Origin: Colius striatus
Lineage: Eukaryota > Chordata > Aves > Coliiformes > Coliidae
Direction: 5' to 3'
Assembly: GCF_028858725.1 (NCBI RefSeq)
Contig: NC_084763.1
Coordinates: 52,584,152-52,648,151 of the forward strand
DNA length: 64,000 bases
This document shows, in pieces, positions 25,014 to 36,692 of the stretch. The number at the start of each line of letters is the position of its first letter. The stretch's first letter is position 1. The notes below the pieces were generated by a model, which did no database searches, was not told the origin of the DNA, and was given only the letters and a program-made list of their open reading frames with translations. Made by a program: the position numbers and the translations under genes.

Positions 25014-25735
25014 CCAGACTCTCTCACTTTCTCTCCTCAACAAAACTGGAGGAGAAAATAGGATGAAAAAGCTCACAGGTTAAGGTAGAGGCATGAAGAT
25101 CAAGTAATCATTTACTATCACAGAAAATAGTTTCTTGCCAGTTAAAATAGAGTTTGATGGCGAGAAACAAAGAAAAAACCTGAAACACATTCCTCTGACT
25201 CCCTTTGAAACTGAAGGCTCAACTTCACTCCTTTCCCAATTCTTCTACCTCTTCCCTGCTCTCAGTGCACAGATGGGGTATGGGGAGTTTGGTTAGTTTT
25301 AACAATTCCTCCCTGCCATTCCTTCTTTCTCACACATTTACCTGCTCTAGCATGGGACCTCCACAGTCTGCAGTCCTTCAGGATAAACCTGCTCTAGTGT
25401 GGATCCTCCATGGGTTCCTTCAGGGCATATCCTGTGGGGTCCAGTATGGTCTCCTCCACAGGCTGGGGAATCCCTGCTCTGGTGCCTGGACCACCTCCTG
25501 CACCTCCTTCTCTGACCTTGGTGTCTGCAGGGCTGTTTCTCATAGTTTCCCTCACTCTGCTGTGCAGCAATTTGCTCTTTCCTAAACATATTTCCCCAGA
25601 GGTGCCACCAGCTTGACAGACGGGCTGAGCTGTGTCCTGCAGTGGATCTGTTGGAGCTGGCAGGAGATGGCCATGCCCCTCACCTCCTTCCAGAGGGGCC
25701 ATTCTGCTACCAAAACCTTGCCCATAGATACCTGA
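25014..25735 (-). mobile_element. Diverged ERV LTR, antisense, ends eroded
   Basis: The reverse complement matches the other LTRs here: 'ccaaaaccttgcc' (the start of the LTR), the block around 'gaccttggtgtctgcagggc', tandem units such as 'ccagtatggtctcctccaca', and near the left 'ctcctcaac...actggaggag' followed by 'cacaggttaaggtagagg'. The terminal bases at the left end are missing and the right end has decayed after 25725. No AATAAA remains in the element's own orientation. Confidence 0.78.
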
Positions 25736-27382
25736 TAAATAATTCTCACTTTTCCTATTGTATTTATAGAGAGTTTTACCATGACATACTGAAATGTTTT
25801 CATTCTTTCTACTTCCTCTGTTTTTCCACGTGATGATGTAGCTTTAACCAGATATTTGTTCATATCAATAGCCAGTCATTAACAAGTCACTCTTTTAGAG
25901 CAACTTCAGCTCTACTGACAAGAAAATATTTTTATTAGAGATTTTTTTAGGTGTTCTTGTACTGTAAAACCTGAAAATTGCTGCTTAGCATTGCTTTTCC
26001 TCTACAGATTCTTTATGAACAACCAGAGCACTTTCAGAAAAAAACTATTAAAACCACTCCTGGTTCTGAATTCTCAAAGCAGGGAAAAATAATGAGTAGA
26101 GAAGGGGAGGAAAGATCAGCTCCAAAGGGCTTTGTGCAGTTTGGGGATTTACAAGGAAAAAAGTTGGAAAATAGACATAAAATCTGTAGAAATTACTCAA
26201 AGGTTGGAAATGGTATCTATGGATACTTGGAGAGTGACCTTTTAACTTAGCAGATGCCTTCATAGCAGAGAATACTTGTTATTAAAGGGCCGCTCAGTCT
26301 GAGAGGAAGACATAGAAAAGCCAATAGCTAGAAGTGAAAGCCAGAGATGTTGGAATCAATCTAGTGTAATAGCAATCATCTTGTGAGTATATAGTTCATC
26401 CAATGCTTCATTTTTAAGTCAGTTTGCCACCTTTTCTGTCAGATGACTGATTACTGTCTTTTGAGTATCTGCAACTTTCTGAATATAGTCATAACTTGTC
26501 TTACTGCTTCGTGTAGCTGGTACTTAACTTGATTTGTGTTTACTTCTCATCCTTCTCTCCCACTTTTTGTCTATCTGCTAGAACACAATTTTTTCAGTGC
26601 TGAGATTTGGCTTTTTATAAAGTCTAGCAAGAGCCTGTCAGCACCACGTAACACTGCTAAAGGTGGCGGCTGGAGAATCTGTTGTTCACTCAGGCTTCCT
26701 ACGAAGGTTAAATAAGCAATATATATATGTAGGTACATATAGATGCAAGGTTAGGAATGAGAAAGCTGAATAATAATTCCATTTCGACCTGCATTACCTG
26801 TGAAATGTATTTGTAAGAGATTTGGATGATTCTGAATATATAGCAACTGGTTTTGGTTTCCCAAAAACATGGGGGAGCTTGCCACATTATTATACAATTA
26901 AGGACATGCATTTTGGTTTCTTATGTACTCTCAAAAGTTTAGTCTCAAAGTAAACTTTGGGTTTTTTAGATATTTAAAAAATAGTCTATGAACATGCAGG
27001 TAGGATGGGTTAACAGACTGCTTAAAGTGTTTTAAAAAACCCTCAAATTTTTGAGCAATCAATATGGTAGCCAGTGTAAGAAACTCATTTTACTGGAATT
27101 AAGCCATTTGTATCTCAGACTAAAATGTGAAGATAGCTGCTTAATTGGAGGGAAAGAGGCTCCAGAAAGAAAAGGAAAGGCTTACACAAAAGAGAATAAG
27201 ATTTGCAAGTCAAGTGCAAATCCTGAATAAGCCAAGCCCAAGAACAAAACCTTTTTTTCCAACAAAATAGTTGAAGGAATGCTGCCAAGGATTGTGTTAA
27301 AGTAGTGGATGATCAAAATATAGAGTGGTTTCAAGAAGATGCTAGGGCTAAAAATGCTTTTGAGACGTGTTTGCTACAAAGA

Positions 27383-27735
27383 ATCATAGAATGGTTGGGG
27401 TTGGAAGGGACCTTTAGAGATCATCTAGTCCAACCTCACTGCTAAAGCAGGTCCCACCTAGATCAGGTTACACAGGAACGTGTCCAGGCGGGTTCTGAAA
27501 ACTATCAGAGTAGGAGCCTCCACACCTCCACACCCTCCCTGGGCAGTCTGTGCCGGGGCTCCCTCACCTGAACAGTAAAATAGTTTTTCCTTATGTTTAA
27601 ATGGAATTTTTTGTGTTTCAGCTTCTTGCCATTAGCCCCTGTCTTGTCAATAGATACAACAGAAAAAAGGGATTTCCCAACCTCCTGATATATCCACCAT
27701 TTAGATATCTGTAAATATTGAGATCCTCCCTCAGT
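27383..27735 (-). mobile_element. CR1 3' end fragment, antisense
   Basis: The reverse complement of a CR1 3' end, beginning 'agaatcatagaatggttggg', passing 'ccacaccctccctgggcagt' and ending about 'tagatatctgtaaatattga'. It is the mirror of the piece at 11.2 kb and probably belongs to the same subfamily. Confidence 0.92.
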
Positions 27736-27949
27736 CTTGTCTTCTCTAGACAAAGGAGTTGGGAGTTTTGGACATCATGTGTTGAAGGCAAGTGAGGAAG
27801 AAGTGTTTTGGATTGAAGCATTTATCTGAAGTTCAGAAATAAAAACTTGCTTGTTCTTCACCATTAGTTGACCTAAAAAGAACTCTAATATTAAAAGCAT
27901 TTCATACTGCTTTGAAGATATTAGCAATTACTTCAGTGAGCCTTGAAAT

Positions 27950-28230
27950 AAGGGATGGAAATAGGATACCAATCTTTGAGCTTGATTGAGGGTTGTGGAA
28001 AGTACAGACTAGTTAGCATGAGTTCCATCCTGGGTAGTTTTTCTGAAATGATGAATGATATTGTTAGATGCACCAATTGTAAAATAATAGTCAAAAGTCA
28101 GTTAGGAAAAGTTATACTTTATTATTAGAGTTTTACAGTGTATGTGAATTTTATAAAGCTTTTGACAGGTTCTGTCAGCAAGACTTCATACAGAGACAAA
28201 GTAATGGTAAGATGAAAGCAAAGATCTTTA
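27950..28230 (+). mobile_element. Possible old CR1/L3-like ORF2 remnant
   Basis: Words such as 'agactagttagcatgagttc' and 'aattttataaagcttttgac' resemble the CR1 reverse-transcriptase segment around the DFSKAFDT motif, with many stops. The similarity is weak and rests on memory of the consensus. Confidence 0.4.
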
Positions 28231-29470
28231 ATGCTTAGTTAAAGAACAGGAAATATACATTCTTATTGCAAAATGTCACTAGAGGAGTTTCACATATATC
28301 TGCAAGGATCTGCCCCGTACTGGAAACGGTCTATAGTGTGGTGAATTGCAAGGGGTGATATTATTCAGGGCAGCACTAGCTGAAATGTCTATGAAATCCC
28401 CATTCTGAAACAGGCAAATCTCTCCTGAAGAGTCCTTTCTACTTGCCTTCCTCTTAGTGTCTGCATATGGTTGTTTTTTACAGAGCAGAGTGGGACTGGG
28501 AAGGACAAATGATAAACACAATCTTTCTTGTTATCACAAAGTATGTGGTATAGTTTTCTGCAGCTGCACTGTCTGAACACAGATGAGCTAACTGGCCTAC
28601 CTTGACCATTGCTCTGAAACAGTTTAGATGTCTTTGTTTTCGTTGGCTCACTTTATAAAAACAGTACTAGTAGAAGCTGGTTTTGAGTAAGAGCTTTGAA
28701 GGACCAGAGGGTTATATGAACATAGAGCTTTGAATATGACTTCAGATCATTAATACCATTTAGCAGATCTTTAGAGCTTCACAAGAGATCTCTAGAACTG
28801 TAGCAGATCCTTAGTGTTCAGCAACAGCTCGATCACAATGCCAGATGTGTATTTGACTTGATAAAGACTAACTTCAGACTTCCTATAGGTAAAGCTAGAA
28901 ATTTTAAGAATATAGAAGACTGTTGGAAGAAAAATAGGACATTATAAGCAAGAAATTAAATCAGGAAAACTTCTACATTCTGTTCTTACAGTTGCTGGAT
29001 AGAAACACCACCTTTGTGTAGGTTAAATGTGTCCTGATTTGCAAAACTGTCTGGGATTTTACTAGGACCCCTGTTCTACAAACATTTGTACAGGTATTTT
29101 AAAATAGATGCTCCCTCATGGTTCGTTTGCATGACCATGGATTACATATGCTCAAATTGGTGAATCACCAGAATTAGAATGAAGCATAGCACAAAGTCCC
29201 AGCCAGAGTGCAAACATTAGGCAACTTCCATGTAGCAGTGATTTTATTTGAATCTACTGTATATTGATGACAGGAAGAAACAATCTAAAGCTGAAAGGTA
29301 ATCTAAAAAAATCCAATGATCTCATTTGTCTAGTCAATAACTACAAAAGTTTCTTTATAAACTCTCAAATACTAGTCACATCCCAATTTATAACTCTGTA
29401 TCCTTCTATTGATATACTTATTCATGTTAACATGTCTAAACAAGTCAGGCTGTTTTCTTAAAAAGTAATT

Positions 29471-29562
29471 GTGACCTGATCTAGGTGGAGCTGCTTCTGC
29501 AGGGGGGTTGGACTAGATGATCTCTAAAGGTCCTATCCAACCCCTATCATTCTATGATTCTA
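29471..29562 (+). mobile_element. CR1 3' terminal fragment, sense
   Basis: 'gtgacctgatctaggtggag' to 'ccctatcattctatgattct', only about 92 bases, is a heavily 5'-truncated CR1 insertion with an intact tail. It looks little diverged. Confidence 0.9.
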
Positions 29563-29811
29563 ATTTCTTGTCTAAAAATTTGCTTTTAATGTAATTGAAA
29601 ATAGAGTTGCTCATACTTTAAAGAAATCCTAGCAGTGTAAAAAAAGTAAATGCTGCAAGAGGTGGTCTGGAATCACTAAGTGCAGATGCACATGCAAGAG
29701 TGATGATAATCAATAAACCACATTCATGTTTATTTTCTATAAACATGCAGAGTGGTTTGGGTGAACTAATCCTTCAATATTGCTGGCTGTGTATGATAAA
29801 CCATGTTAAGG

Positions 29812-29833
29812 GATGATGATGATTATTATTATT
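29812..29833. repeat. GAT/ATT trinucleotide tract
   Basis: Four GAT units run into a TTA/ATT run, 22 bases in all. Confidence 0.7.
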
Positions 29834-30658
29834 GGAATGCTGTGAATTTTTTGTATCTTTAAAGACTGTAGGCCACAACTCTGTACTTTAATTTTTGTAT
29901 TCAGTGGAGGGAGTTAATCCCACAATGGGGCTTTTTTGATGCAAAATCTGAATGCTTATGTAGTAACAACAGCTGTTCCCTCACCATGTGGTATCTTCCA
30001 TTGCTGTACTTGCAGAGATGAATTTTGGCCCAATGTTTCAGTAATATTGGACACACATGGGTTTAGGTGACAAAGCAGTACATTTATGCATTCATTTGAC
30101 TCTCACAGTTACAGTTGGCTGTAGATTAGAACAGGGAGAACACATTCACACCATGACCACCCTTGTAGCTGCTTGTAGTAGTTGGATCACAGTAGGCACT
30201 GTTGCATCTCAAGACACAATTAACTGTTGCTGAAGAGCTGCAAAATCACAAAAGCTCTTGTACAGTTTCAGCGGTTGAGAGTGGATTTTCTAAAAGCTTT
30301 TTCAAGGATTTTCCAAATGTTTTAGATCTTCACATTCTGAATTATTGTCAGCTTGAAATAAGATCAACAAGTTGACATTTTGATGTAGCTAGTGTGAATT
30401 AGCTATATCATTAGCCACAGCCCTACAGAATGGATGTAGTTTGGTCTGTTGTTTAGAAAGAGAACTCCTCTGAGTTCTTTAACATTTACAAGTGGTTAGT
30501 AAAGTTGGGAGAGCACAAGAAAATCAAAGCTTATGGAAAAAGAATACTTACCAGAAAGCTTCTGATGTGCGTACATCGCTGAAAAGATGATCTTGATTTT
30601 TAGGTGTCATTGCTTAGATATGCTTTGGATTTGGTCAGAGAAAATAGCTATGATTTTG

Positions 30659-30738
30659 CTCAAAAAAAACCCAAAACCAAAACAAACGAGCAAAAAAACA
30701 ACCAAAAAGAAACCAGCAAAAAATCCTCCAAAAAGTTT
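30659..30738. repeat. A-rich low-complexity tract
   Basis: About 80 bases made almost only of A runs separated by C or G (aaaaaaaacccaaaaccaaa and so on). On the other strand it is a T-rich pseudo-pyrimidine tract. It may be the tail of an unrecognised insertion. Confidence 0.65.
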
Positions 30739-31857
30739 TAGTTAAAATGGAGTAGGAAATGACTGTAGTTTGTATATTAAAGCTGATATTGAGGTATGAA
30801 ATTTGACTCATTCTTTTGAACAAAAAGCTTTTTCTTTTTTTTTTTTAACCAAAAATCTTAGAAGAATTTGGTATTTAAATTACAGTGATGGAAATTTTTA
30901 CGTGTAGAACATTAAGTACCCCAGATTTGCCCTTCTAAAAATCCCTGAGCAGTGGTTTAGTATAAAGTGCATGTTTGGAGTATAGTATAATAAATATATG
31001 GTGTATATTAACTTGTTTAATCCAATAAACATAACCAAGTTGTGCAGTGTGGAGATTTTCTATGCGTTTACCATTTCTTCTGTAGGCCAGAGTGTAATTG
31101 TATGATAATGCACGTGATGTACATGTGAGATCTCTCACATACACATGGGGTTATTTAAGCGTCCGGCGTTTGGATCGTAGAGGATTCATTTTATATTGTA
31201 TTAAAAACTACCCGAATATGAATGTCTGAGGCTTTCAGCGTTGAATAAAGGACTACATGGATCCAAACCAGGACGATTGATGAAATCCTTGCTACTATTG
31301 GCTATTATTTACTGTCTTTTAAGTGGCAGGTTGTATTTATGCCAATTTATCTGCTTCAGGGAACACTCTTGATAGCAGAACAAAGTGAATAAAAGTAGTT
31401 TGCTTTGCAAATGAATGCAAATGGTGGAGCCTTTCCAGAAGCCCTTTAACGGGAGCAATGCACTTTGATTATGAGTGAAGCTGCCATTTGGACATGGTGA
31501 AAAGAGCACGCTTGAACCATTGATTGGGGGAGACAGTAAAAAGTCAGGAAGGGCCCCGTTAAGCTTGCGGTGAGGCAGGCGGATGTCAGTGTGGTTAGAG
31601 CACAGTGGGAGAATGACAGGCAGGATTAGTGTCAGGGAGAAGCTTTGCTGTAGTTGTGGAGATGGTCCCTGGGGTCACTCACCTCTGACTGTTGTTCTGT
31701 GCTGATGGCTCTGTAATGCAAACTGCTTGATATGTGCCTGTTCATTATCGGAAATGGTGATTAGAAGAGGTATGTCATAAAGAATTCCTTAAAAAGGAAT
31801 AAAATGGCAAACTAGTGGGAGTAACAAAGATTGGGCTCTGTGGTCCTTGCCAAAGAT

Positions 31858-31932
31858 GCTGCAAGCGTCGAAGACGGTGACTGCGTCTCGCCCTCCGAGG
31901 CAAGCGCGACTTGGTGCCGTCAGCGGCTGTAA
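31858..31932. promoter_or_regulatory. CpG cluster in intron, possible regulatory element
   Basis: About 11 CpG pairs occur within about 65 bases (around 'gcaagcgtcgaagacggtga' and 'caagcgcgacttggtgccgt') in an otherwise CpG-poor intron. The patch lies about 0.7 kb before the SANT1 exon. It is too short for a classic CpG island. It could be an alternative promoter or enhancer; there is no motif proof. Confidence 0.3.
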
Positions 31933-32656
31933 TTGTGTGCTCCCTGCTTTGTTCACTTTGGTTTGGCCGTTAGGAAGACAGTTATTTTTAACAGACTGTC
32001 GTATGGAGTTTTAGAGCAAAACATTTGTATATCCTTTGCTTTTTGGGTGCTAGGAGCATCCGGTTTGGTTTTGTGGCGTAACGGCAGGGTTTTGGGGGAA
32101 GGAAGGAGTGTTCTTTAATAGACCTAATCGAATATTAGAGTCAACAGATTTCACCCCAGAAGGATAAAACATAAGATGATTACAGGGATAAAGAAACCTG
32201 AAATGACTGTTCTGTCTTATTTGGAGGCTTTAAAAAAATGTAATATGAGGATATTTTCTTTGCTGAAAAAAATCCTACATGTGCAAGAAATAAATGTCTA
32301 AAACTGTTTTATTCTTTGATAGAAGTATTGCTGCTTTTTATCTTTAACATATTTGATAGTGATATGAACATTTTGTAAATGTAGATAGATGTTGATAAAT
32401 GTTGATATTGCATTTATTAGTATCTTTAATAGACAAAAAGCATTTTTTTGAGTGTTAAATGTTTACTCTTGGTCTGTTGTTTCTGTGCATTTTGGGGGAA
32501 CAGCAAAGAGAGACGGTACCCAGATCCATGAAGCTATTACACTTTGATTTTTTCACATTAATTAATTCATTTTAAGCTCTTTTTTTTTCAGTACATTACC
32601 TCATAAAAATATATCCAGTATTGCAGTGTAATGAATGTTTTACAAATGTTTTACAG

Positions 32657-32776
32657 GCACCTGAGTGGACAGAGGAGGACCTCAGCCAGCTGACAAGAAG
32701 TATGGTTAAGTTCCCAGGGGGGACCCCAGGTCGATGGGAAAAGATTGCTCACGAATTGGGTCGATCAGTGGCAGAT
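32657..32776 (+). CDS. DNAJC1: DNAJC1 coding exon: SANT1 domain
   Basis: This 120-base exon has phase 0 at both ends, an acceptor ttttacag and a donor gtgagt. It encodes 40 residues, APEWTEEDLSQLTRSMVKF then PGGTPGRWEKIAHELGRSVAD: the first two helices and start of the third helix of a SANT/Myb-like fold. The first tryptophan (EWTEED) and second (GRWEKI) are the core aromatics. The last part of the domain, VTMKAKQLKDS, is on the next exon. Because the exon is a whole number of codons, skipping it would keep the frame but destroy SANT1. Confidence 0.97.
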
Positions 32777-35700
32777 GTGAGTTCACTCAGATTTGCATTG
32801 TATAGAGAGTGACAAACCAGAACAAGACAGGCAGTGTAGAAGGCAGACATATATGGGGGCCGACATTGTCTTTTGAGAGAGGCTACAATCCTTTTAGGAC
32901 CTGGAAGTGAACCATTAACTAACTATGCAAGAAGCAGATGTCAGCCAGTCTCTCCCTCCACAATTAACAGCTGTAACTGATCAGCTGGATGGGGGATTCT
33001 GGTCCTCACAGGCTCAAGCTACTGTAACCCAATCACAGAAAAACAATGCATTTCAGGTTTTCCAGCAACCTCCTCTCCCTGCAAGCATATCTTTGTGTGA
33101 CTTGCTTAAAGATTACATTGCTCTTTCAAGCCAGTCCTTAAAAAATGTAGATGAGCTAATGGTGTTTAGACAGGTGGTTTCCATTAATTAAACTGAAATA
33201 TCTTTACAGACTTCTAAACGAGTTATACATATGATACTATTTTAGTCCCTTTTTCTACATGATAGCATGGCTCATAGTGATATTGTGTAAAATGATTAAT
33301 ATCCTTGTTAATTCATATTTTATAGTATTGTGCCAGATATCAAAGAAAGCTTGTACTTAGGGATTTTAAGTGTTATGATCTTAAAACCCTCAGGGGCTAG
33401 GCTATAAAAGACTTTTCTTTTTCAAGCAATAGATCACTAGAACATGATGTAGTGTCTGCTGAGGACCATTTGAAAGCCCTTTCAGCTGACCCCATTTTAT
33501 AGGCTCTGGAGGGGTTAATGAGAATAATGTTTAAATCTGTTGATGTACATTTTGAGATTAGACTTTCTTTATTATATTTCAGGAATTATCTTAAATAATG
33601 GGAAACAGCCTCTGGCTAGAGTGAAACACAACCCCCTCTGGGCAATTTGTGTAATACTTCAGTGTTGTTTTTTACAGAAAGATATTTTTAGAAGTTGTTT
33701 TTAAAGATTTAATGCATCTATACAGTTCTGTTACTCACATATACTAGAAAATGAGCAATTTGCATTCCGACAGTTTCTGAACAACACATTTGCAAATAAG
33801 TGGATGTGAGCAAGAAGTTACTAGTTTGCTATGCAAATGAAATTAAGTGGGTTTTTTGTTTATTCAGATTAGTGTTGTTTATTATACTCCTCAAAGTAGT
33901 CATATTACTGGAGTGACTCTTTTAAAAACATGCCATGTTTTACTAAGCAGATATGAAGAGCAAAAATATTTCACATGGCTTGGTAGTATGCAGTGTGGAT
34001 GGGGAAGATCTTTTGAGATTGCTTTGGAAAAACTGATTAATTTGCTTGATACTGAAAATACAGGCATGCTGGATACTTCTAGTTATACTAACACTAGCTT
34101 AAGATTGCCTTTTGCACCCACTTTCTGCTTTATTCTTTGACCCAGATGTAAAAACATTATTAAGAAGCCTTTGCATAATATATTTGGCCACTGGCATATA
34201 ACCAGTACTGGGGAAAAAACCCCAAACAAAGCTCACTTCCTTCTTCCATTAGGTTAGAAGTCTTGAACAACATGCACTTCTTTTCAGTGAATTCAAAAGA
34301 GAAATGGAAAGAAAGGTGTATTTCTAAGAGCTGTCATTTTCTTGTTTGAAAAAAGGAATTTTCAGGGATTTGATTTGTGGAGAAAGGTCTGAGTGTAACC
34401 CTTTTTACTTCCAGTGACCTCCAACTATATGATTAATGTAAGTGTTCTCCACAGAAGTTTGTACTCCTCTAAAAAATTCCAACTGGTGATAATGCTAGAT
34501 CAGCTTTCCTGACACAAACTACTTATTAGAGTTTCTACTACTTCTATCATCACATTGTACAGAGTTGCAGCAATTGGGTTTTAAGAGGAAACACTTAAAC
34601 AAAAGCTTCCTGGAAACTTCTCTGGATCTCAAACGGTTACTGGGGCAGTATGAGAAATGCTGAAATTGGGAACTACTTCAGATATGTGTTCTGCTATTGA
34701 ACAAGATGTACAACTTATCCTTTTCATTTGTTGAAGGTGACACAGAATAACATCTAAATGTACAGCAAGGATTCTTACTTACCTTGGGCATCACCATAGC
34801 TGAGTAAGAAATGTTACGCTAAAGCTGCAGGAAAAACTGGTAGGTTTGTGCACAGAAAAAGAGGTGTTTGCACACTCAGGCAGCATTGCCTACCCAAACA
34901 ACTGAGCCCTGTTTCCACTGGGAGAGTTGTAGTAAATAAGTTTTGGTGTATGAGGTGCTGTTTTGAAATAGCTCGTGTAGCAGAGTTTCAGATAATTTAA
35001 CATCAGGCAAGTCAGAGAGAGTTGGAAGTGTGCACATGGACTAAATCTTTCAGAAGAAAAAACATTCAAGGGCAAATTTGGATTTGTTTTTCTGATGTTT
35101 TCATCAGCACCAGAAACACCTTTTAAAAACCTGAGACCGCTTTCTCCTTTTTTCTCCTTCCATGAAGTATCGAGAGCACTAAGGCTTGGTTTTCCTTTCA
35201 CAGTTAGAGAACTATAGCAGGAAAGATTGACAAGGTGTGTCTGTTTCCGTGCCTTCAAACCCTTTTAAATAGTAGATTAACTAAATAGGTGTTAATAAAA
35301 ACAGTTCAAAGTAATCATTCAAAGTGATCTCTCCATTGTTGTTTCTATCTCAAAGCTTTCTTCTTCAGGAAAAAAAAAGGTTAGAAAAGTATTTCAATGC
35401 TCACTGAAAAATAAGGTGAAACCATTGATGTATAGCCGAAGAGCATCAGTGAAATTCACTTCCTCTGACCACCCCAAAGAAATTCTATATTAAATTGCCT
35501 TAAACTCCTTCCTTTTTAGAAAAAAAAGCCAAATCCTACATCAAATTATATTTGTTTCCACTGGCAGGTTTCAAGCAGGATGAAGTGGCGTGAGGAGAGC
35601 CACTTCCTATCTTTTGTGAGCTTTTCAGCTTCATGGTGTTGTTTTAACTTAGTTTTGTGGGTTTATTTGTTTTGGAGGGTGTTTTTTACATAATTCTGAA

Positions 35701-36319
35701 TTTTCCTCCTCTCATTATGTTAATGAGTTTTGGAATAGTATGAAGAAAAGTTTTTAATGCTTGAAGCTTTAATACTGCTTTTTCACATACAAAGAAGGCC
35801 CAAAAAGCTTGTGTGTCTTGAGAGAGACAGACCAGAGAGATTTGTTCAGCTTGGAAAATTCCTCCTTGATTTTGCCAACGTGACTTTTCTACTGCAGAAT
35901 CTGGTGAGCACATGTAAATTTTACAAAGCTACCAGGAACTGAAAGTATATTGGAAGATAAGCAGAATTCAAGAAGATCAGGACAAAATGGAACAATAAGA
36001 TGGAAAAAAATAGGGTGAAGTTAAAGAGACACTGTATGCAAGGACACACAGCAAGGTGGTGTTCAGGTCTACAAATAAAAGAGGCCAAACAACTGGGTAG
36101 GGGTAGCTCTTAAAAAGCAGGAGGAGGAATGTGGGGATTAGCAGAGATAATGAGCTAGATACAAGTCAACAAATAGTGCATTATGAAGGCAGTGAGCAAC
36201 TTACTGAGAATATACAAACAGGAGGATGGTAAACCTGCACCTACATCCTTAGTGTGTCTCTGGTTTTCAGTGTTGCCCTTATACAAGTGATTCAATTTAT
36301 AAAAGAGCCCAGATGGGAA

Positions 36320-36692
36320 TAAAGAGAATAATAGGTCTCTAAAGTGTGACCTACAAGGAAAGATTGTGAAGGAATTCTTGTTGTTGAATTCACTGAAAGA
36401 AAATAGAACTGAGGATGGAAGTTTTCAACCACATAAAAAGAAAACTGTAAAGAGGGAAGGGGCTTGTGCTCTGAATTAGTTTTATAGGGCAAGAAGTAAT
36501 TACCTCAAATTTTATTACAGGCTGCAGAGTTAGACAAAGAATTCCAGTGGAGATGATAAAGCTGTAGAATAAGCTGCTGTGGAGTCCATATTTGCAGGCC
36601 TTTAAAAACAAGTTACACAAACATCTGCAAGAAACAACATCAGTGTAGTGATTCTGCCTGAGGTTAGGTCCTTCTCTTCATATGGTCTATGA
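36320..36692 (+). mobile_element. Old CR1-like 3' region, sense
   Basis: Diverged CR1 wording: 'aataagctgctgtggagtcc', 'gcctttaaaaacaagttaca', 'caaacatctgcaagaaacaa', 'gtgattctgcctgaggttag'. It is much older than the other copies and without a clean tail. Confidence 0.6.

Larger units (their letters stand above)
9148..32656 (+). other. DNAJC1: DNAJC1 intron of 23.5 kb
   Basis: This large intron lies between the linker exon and the SANT1 exon. It holds CR1 pieces at 9978-10087, 11155-11510, 11760-11822, 24813-25013, 27383-27735, 27950-28230 (doubtful) and 29471-29562, three LTRs (13327-14462, 19804-20620, 25014-25735), AT-rich possibly conserved blocks around 22640-23480, and CpG-dense patches at 31155-31275 and 31858-31932. 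The rest is ordinary AT-rich sequence with only short, motif-free open frames. I see no further exon or RNA gene. Confidence 0.85.

Noticed and set aside
25205..25863. Several open frames of 90-126 codons on both strands
   Set aside because: These fall in a decayed antisense LTR and are composition effects.
31784..31800. Small hairpin ATTCCTT-aaa-AAGGAAT
   Set aside because: Seven-base arms in AT-rich DNA are expected by chance.
32925..33191. 88-codon plus-strand frame just after the SANT1 exon
   Set aside because: The donor gtgagt at 32777 ends the exon. The frame has no DNAJC1 similarity, and the true continuation is at 44116.
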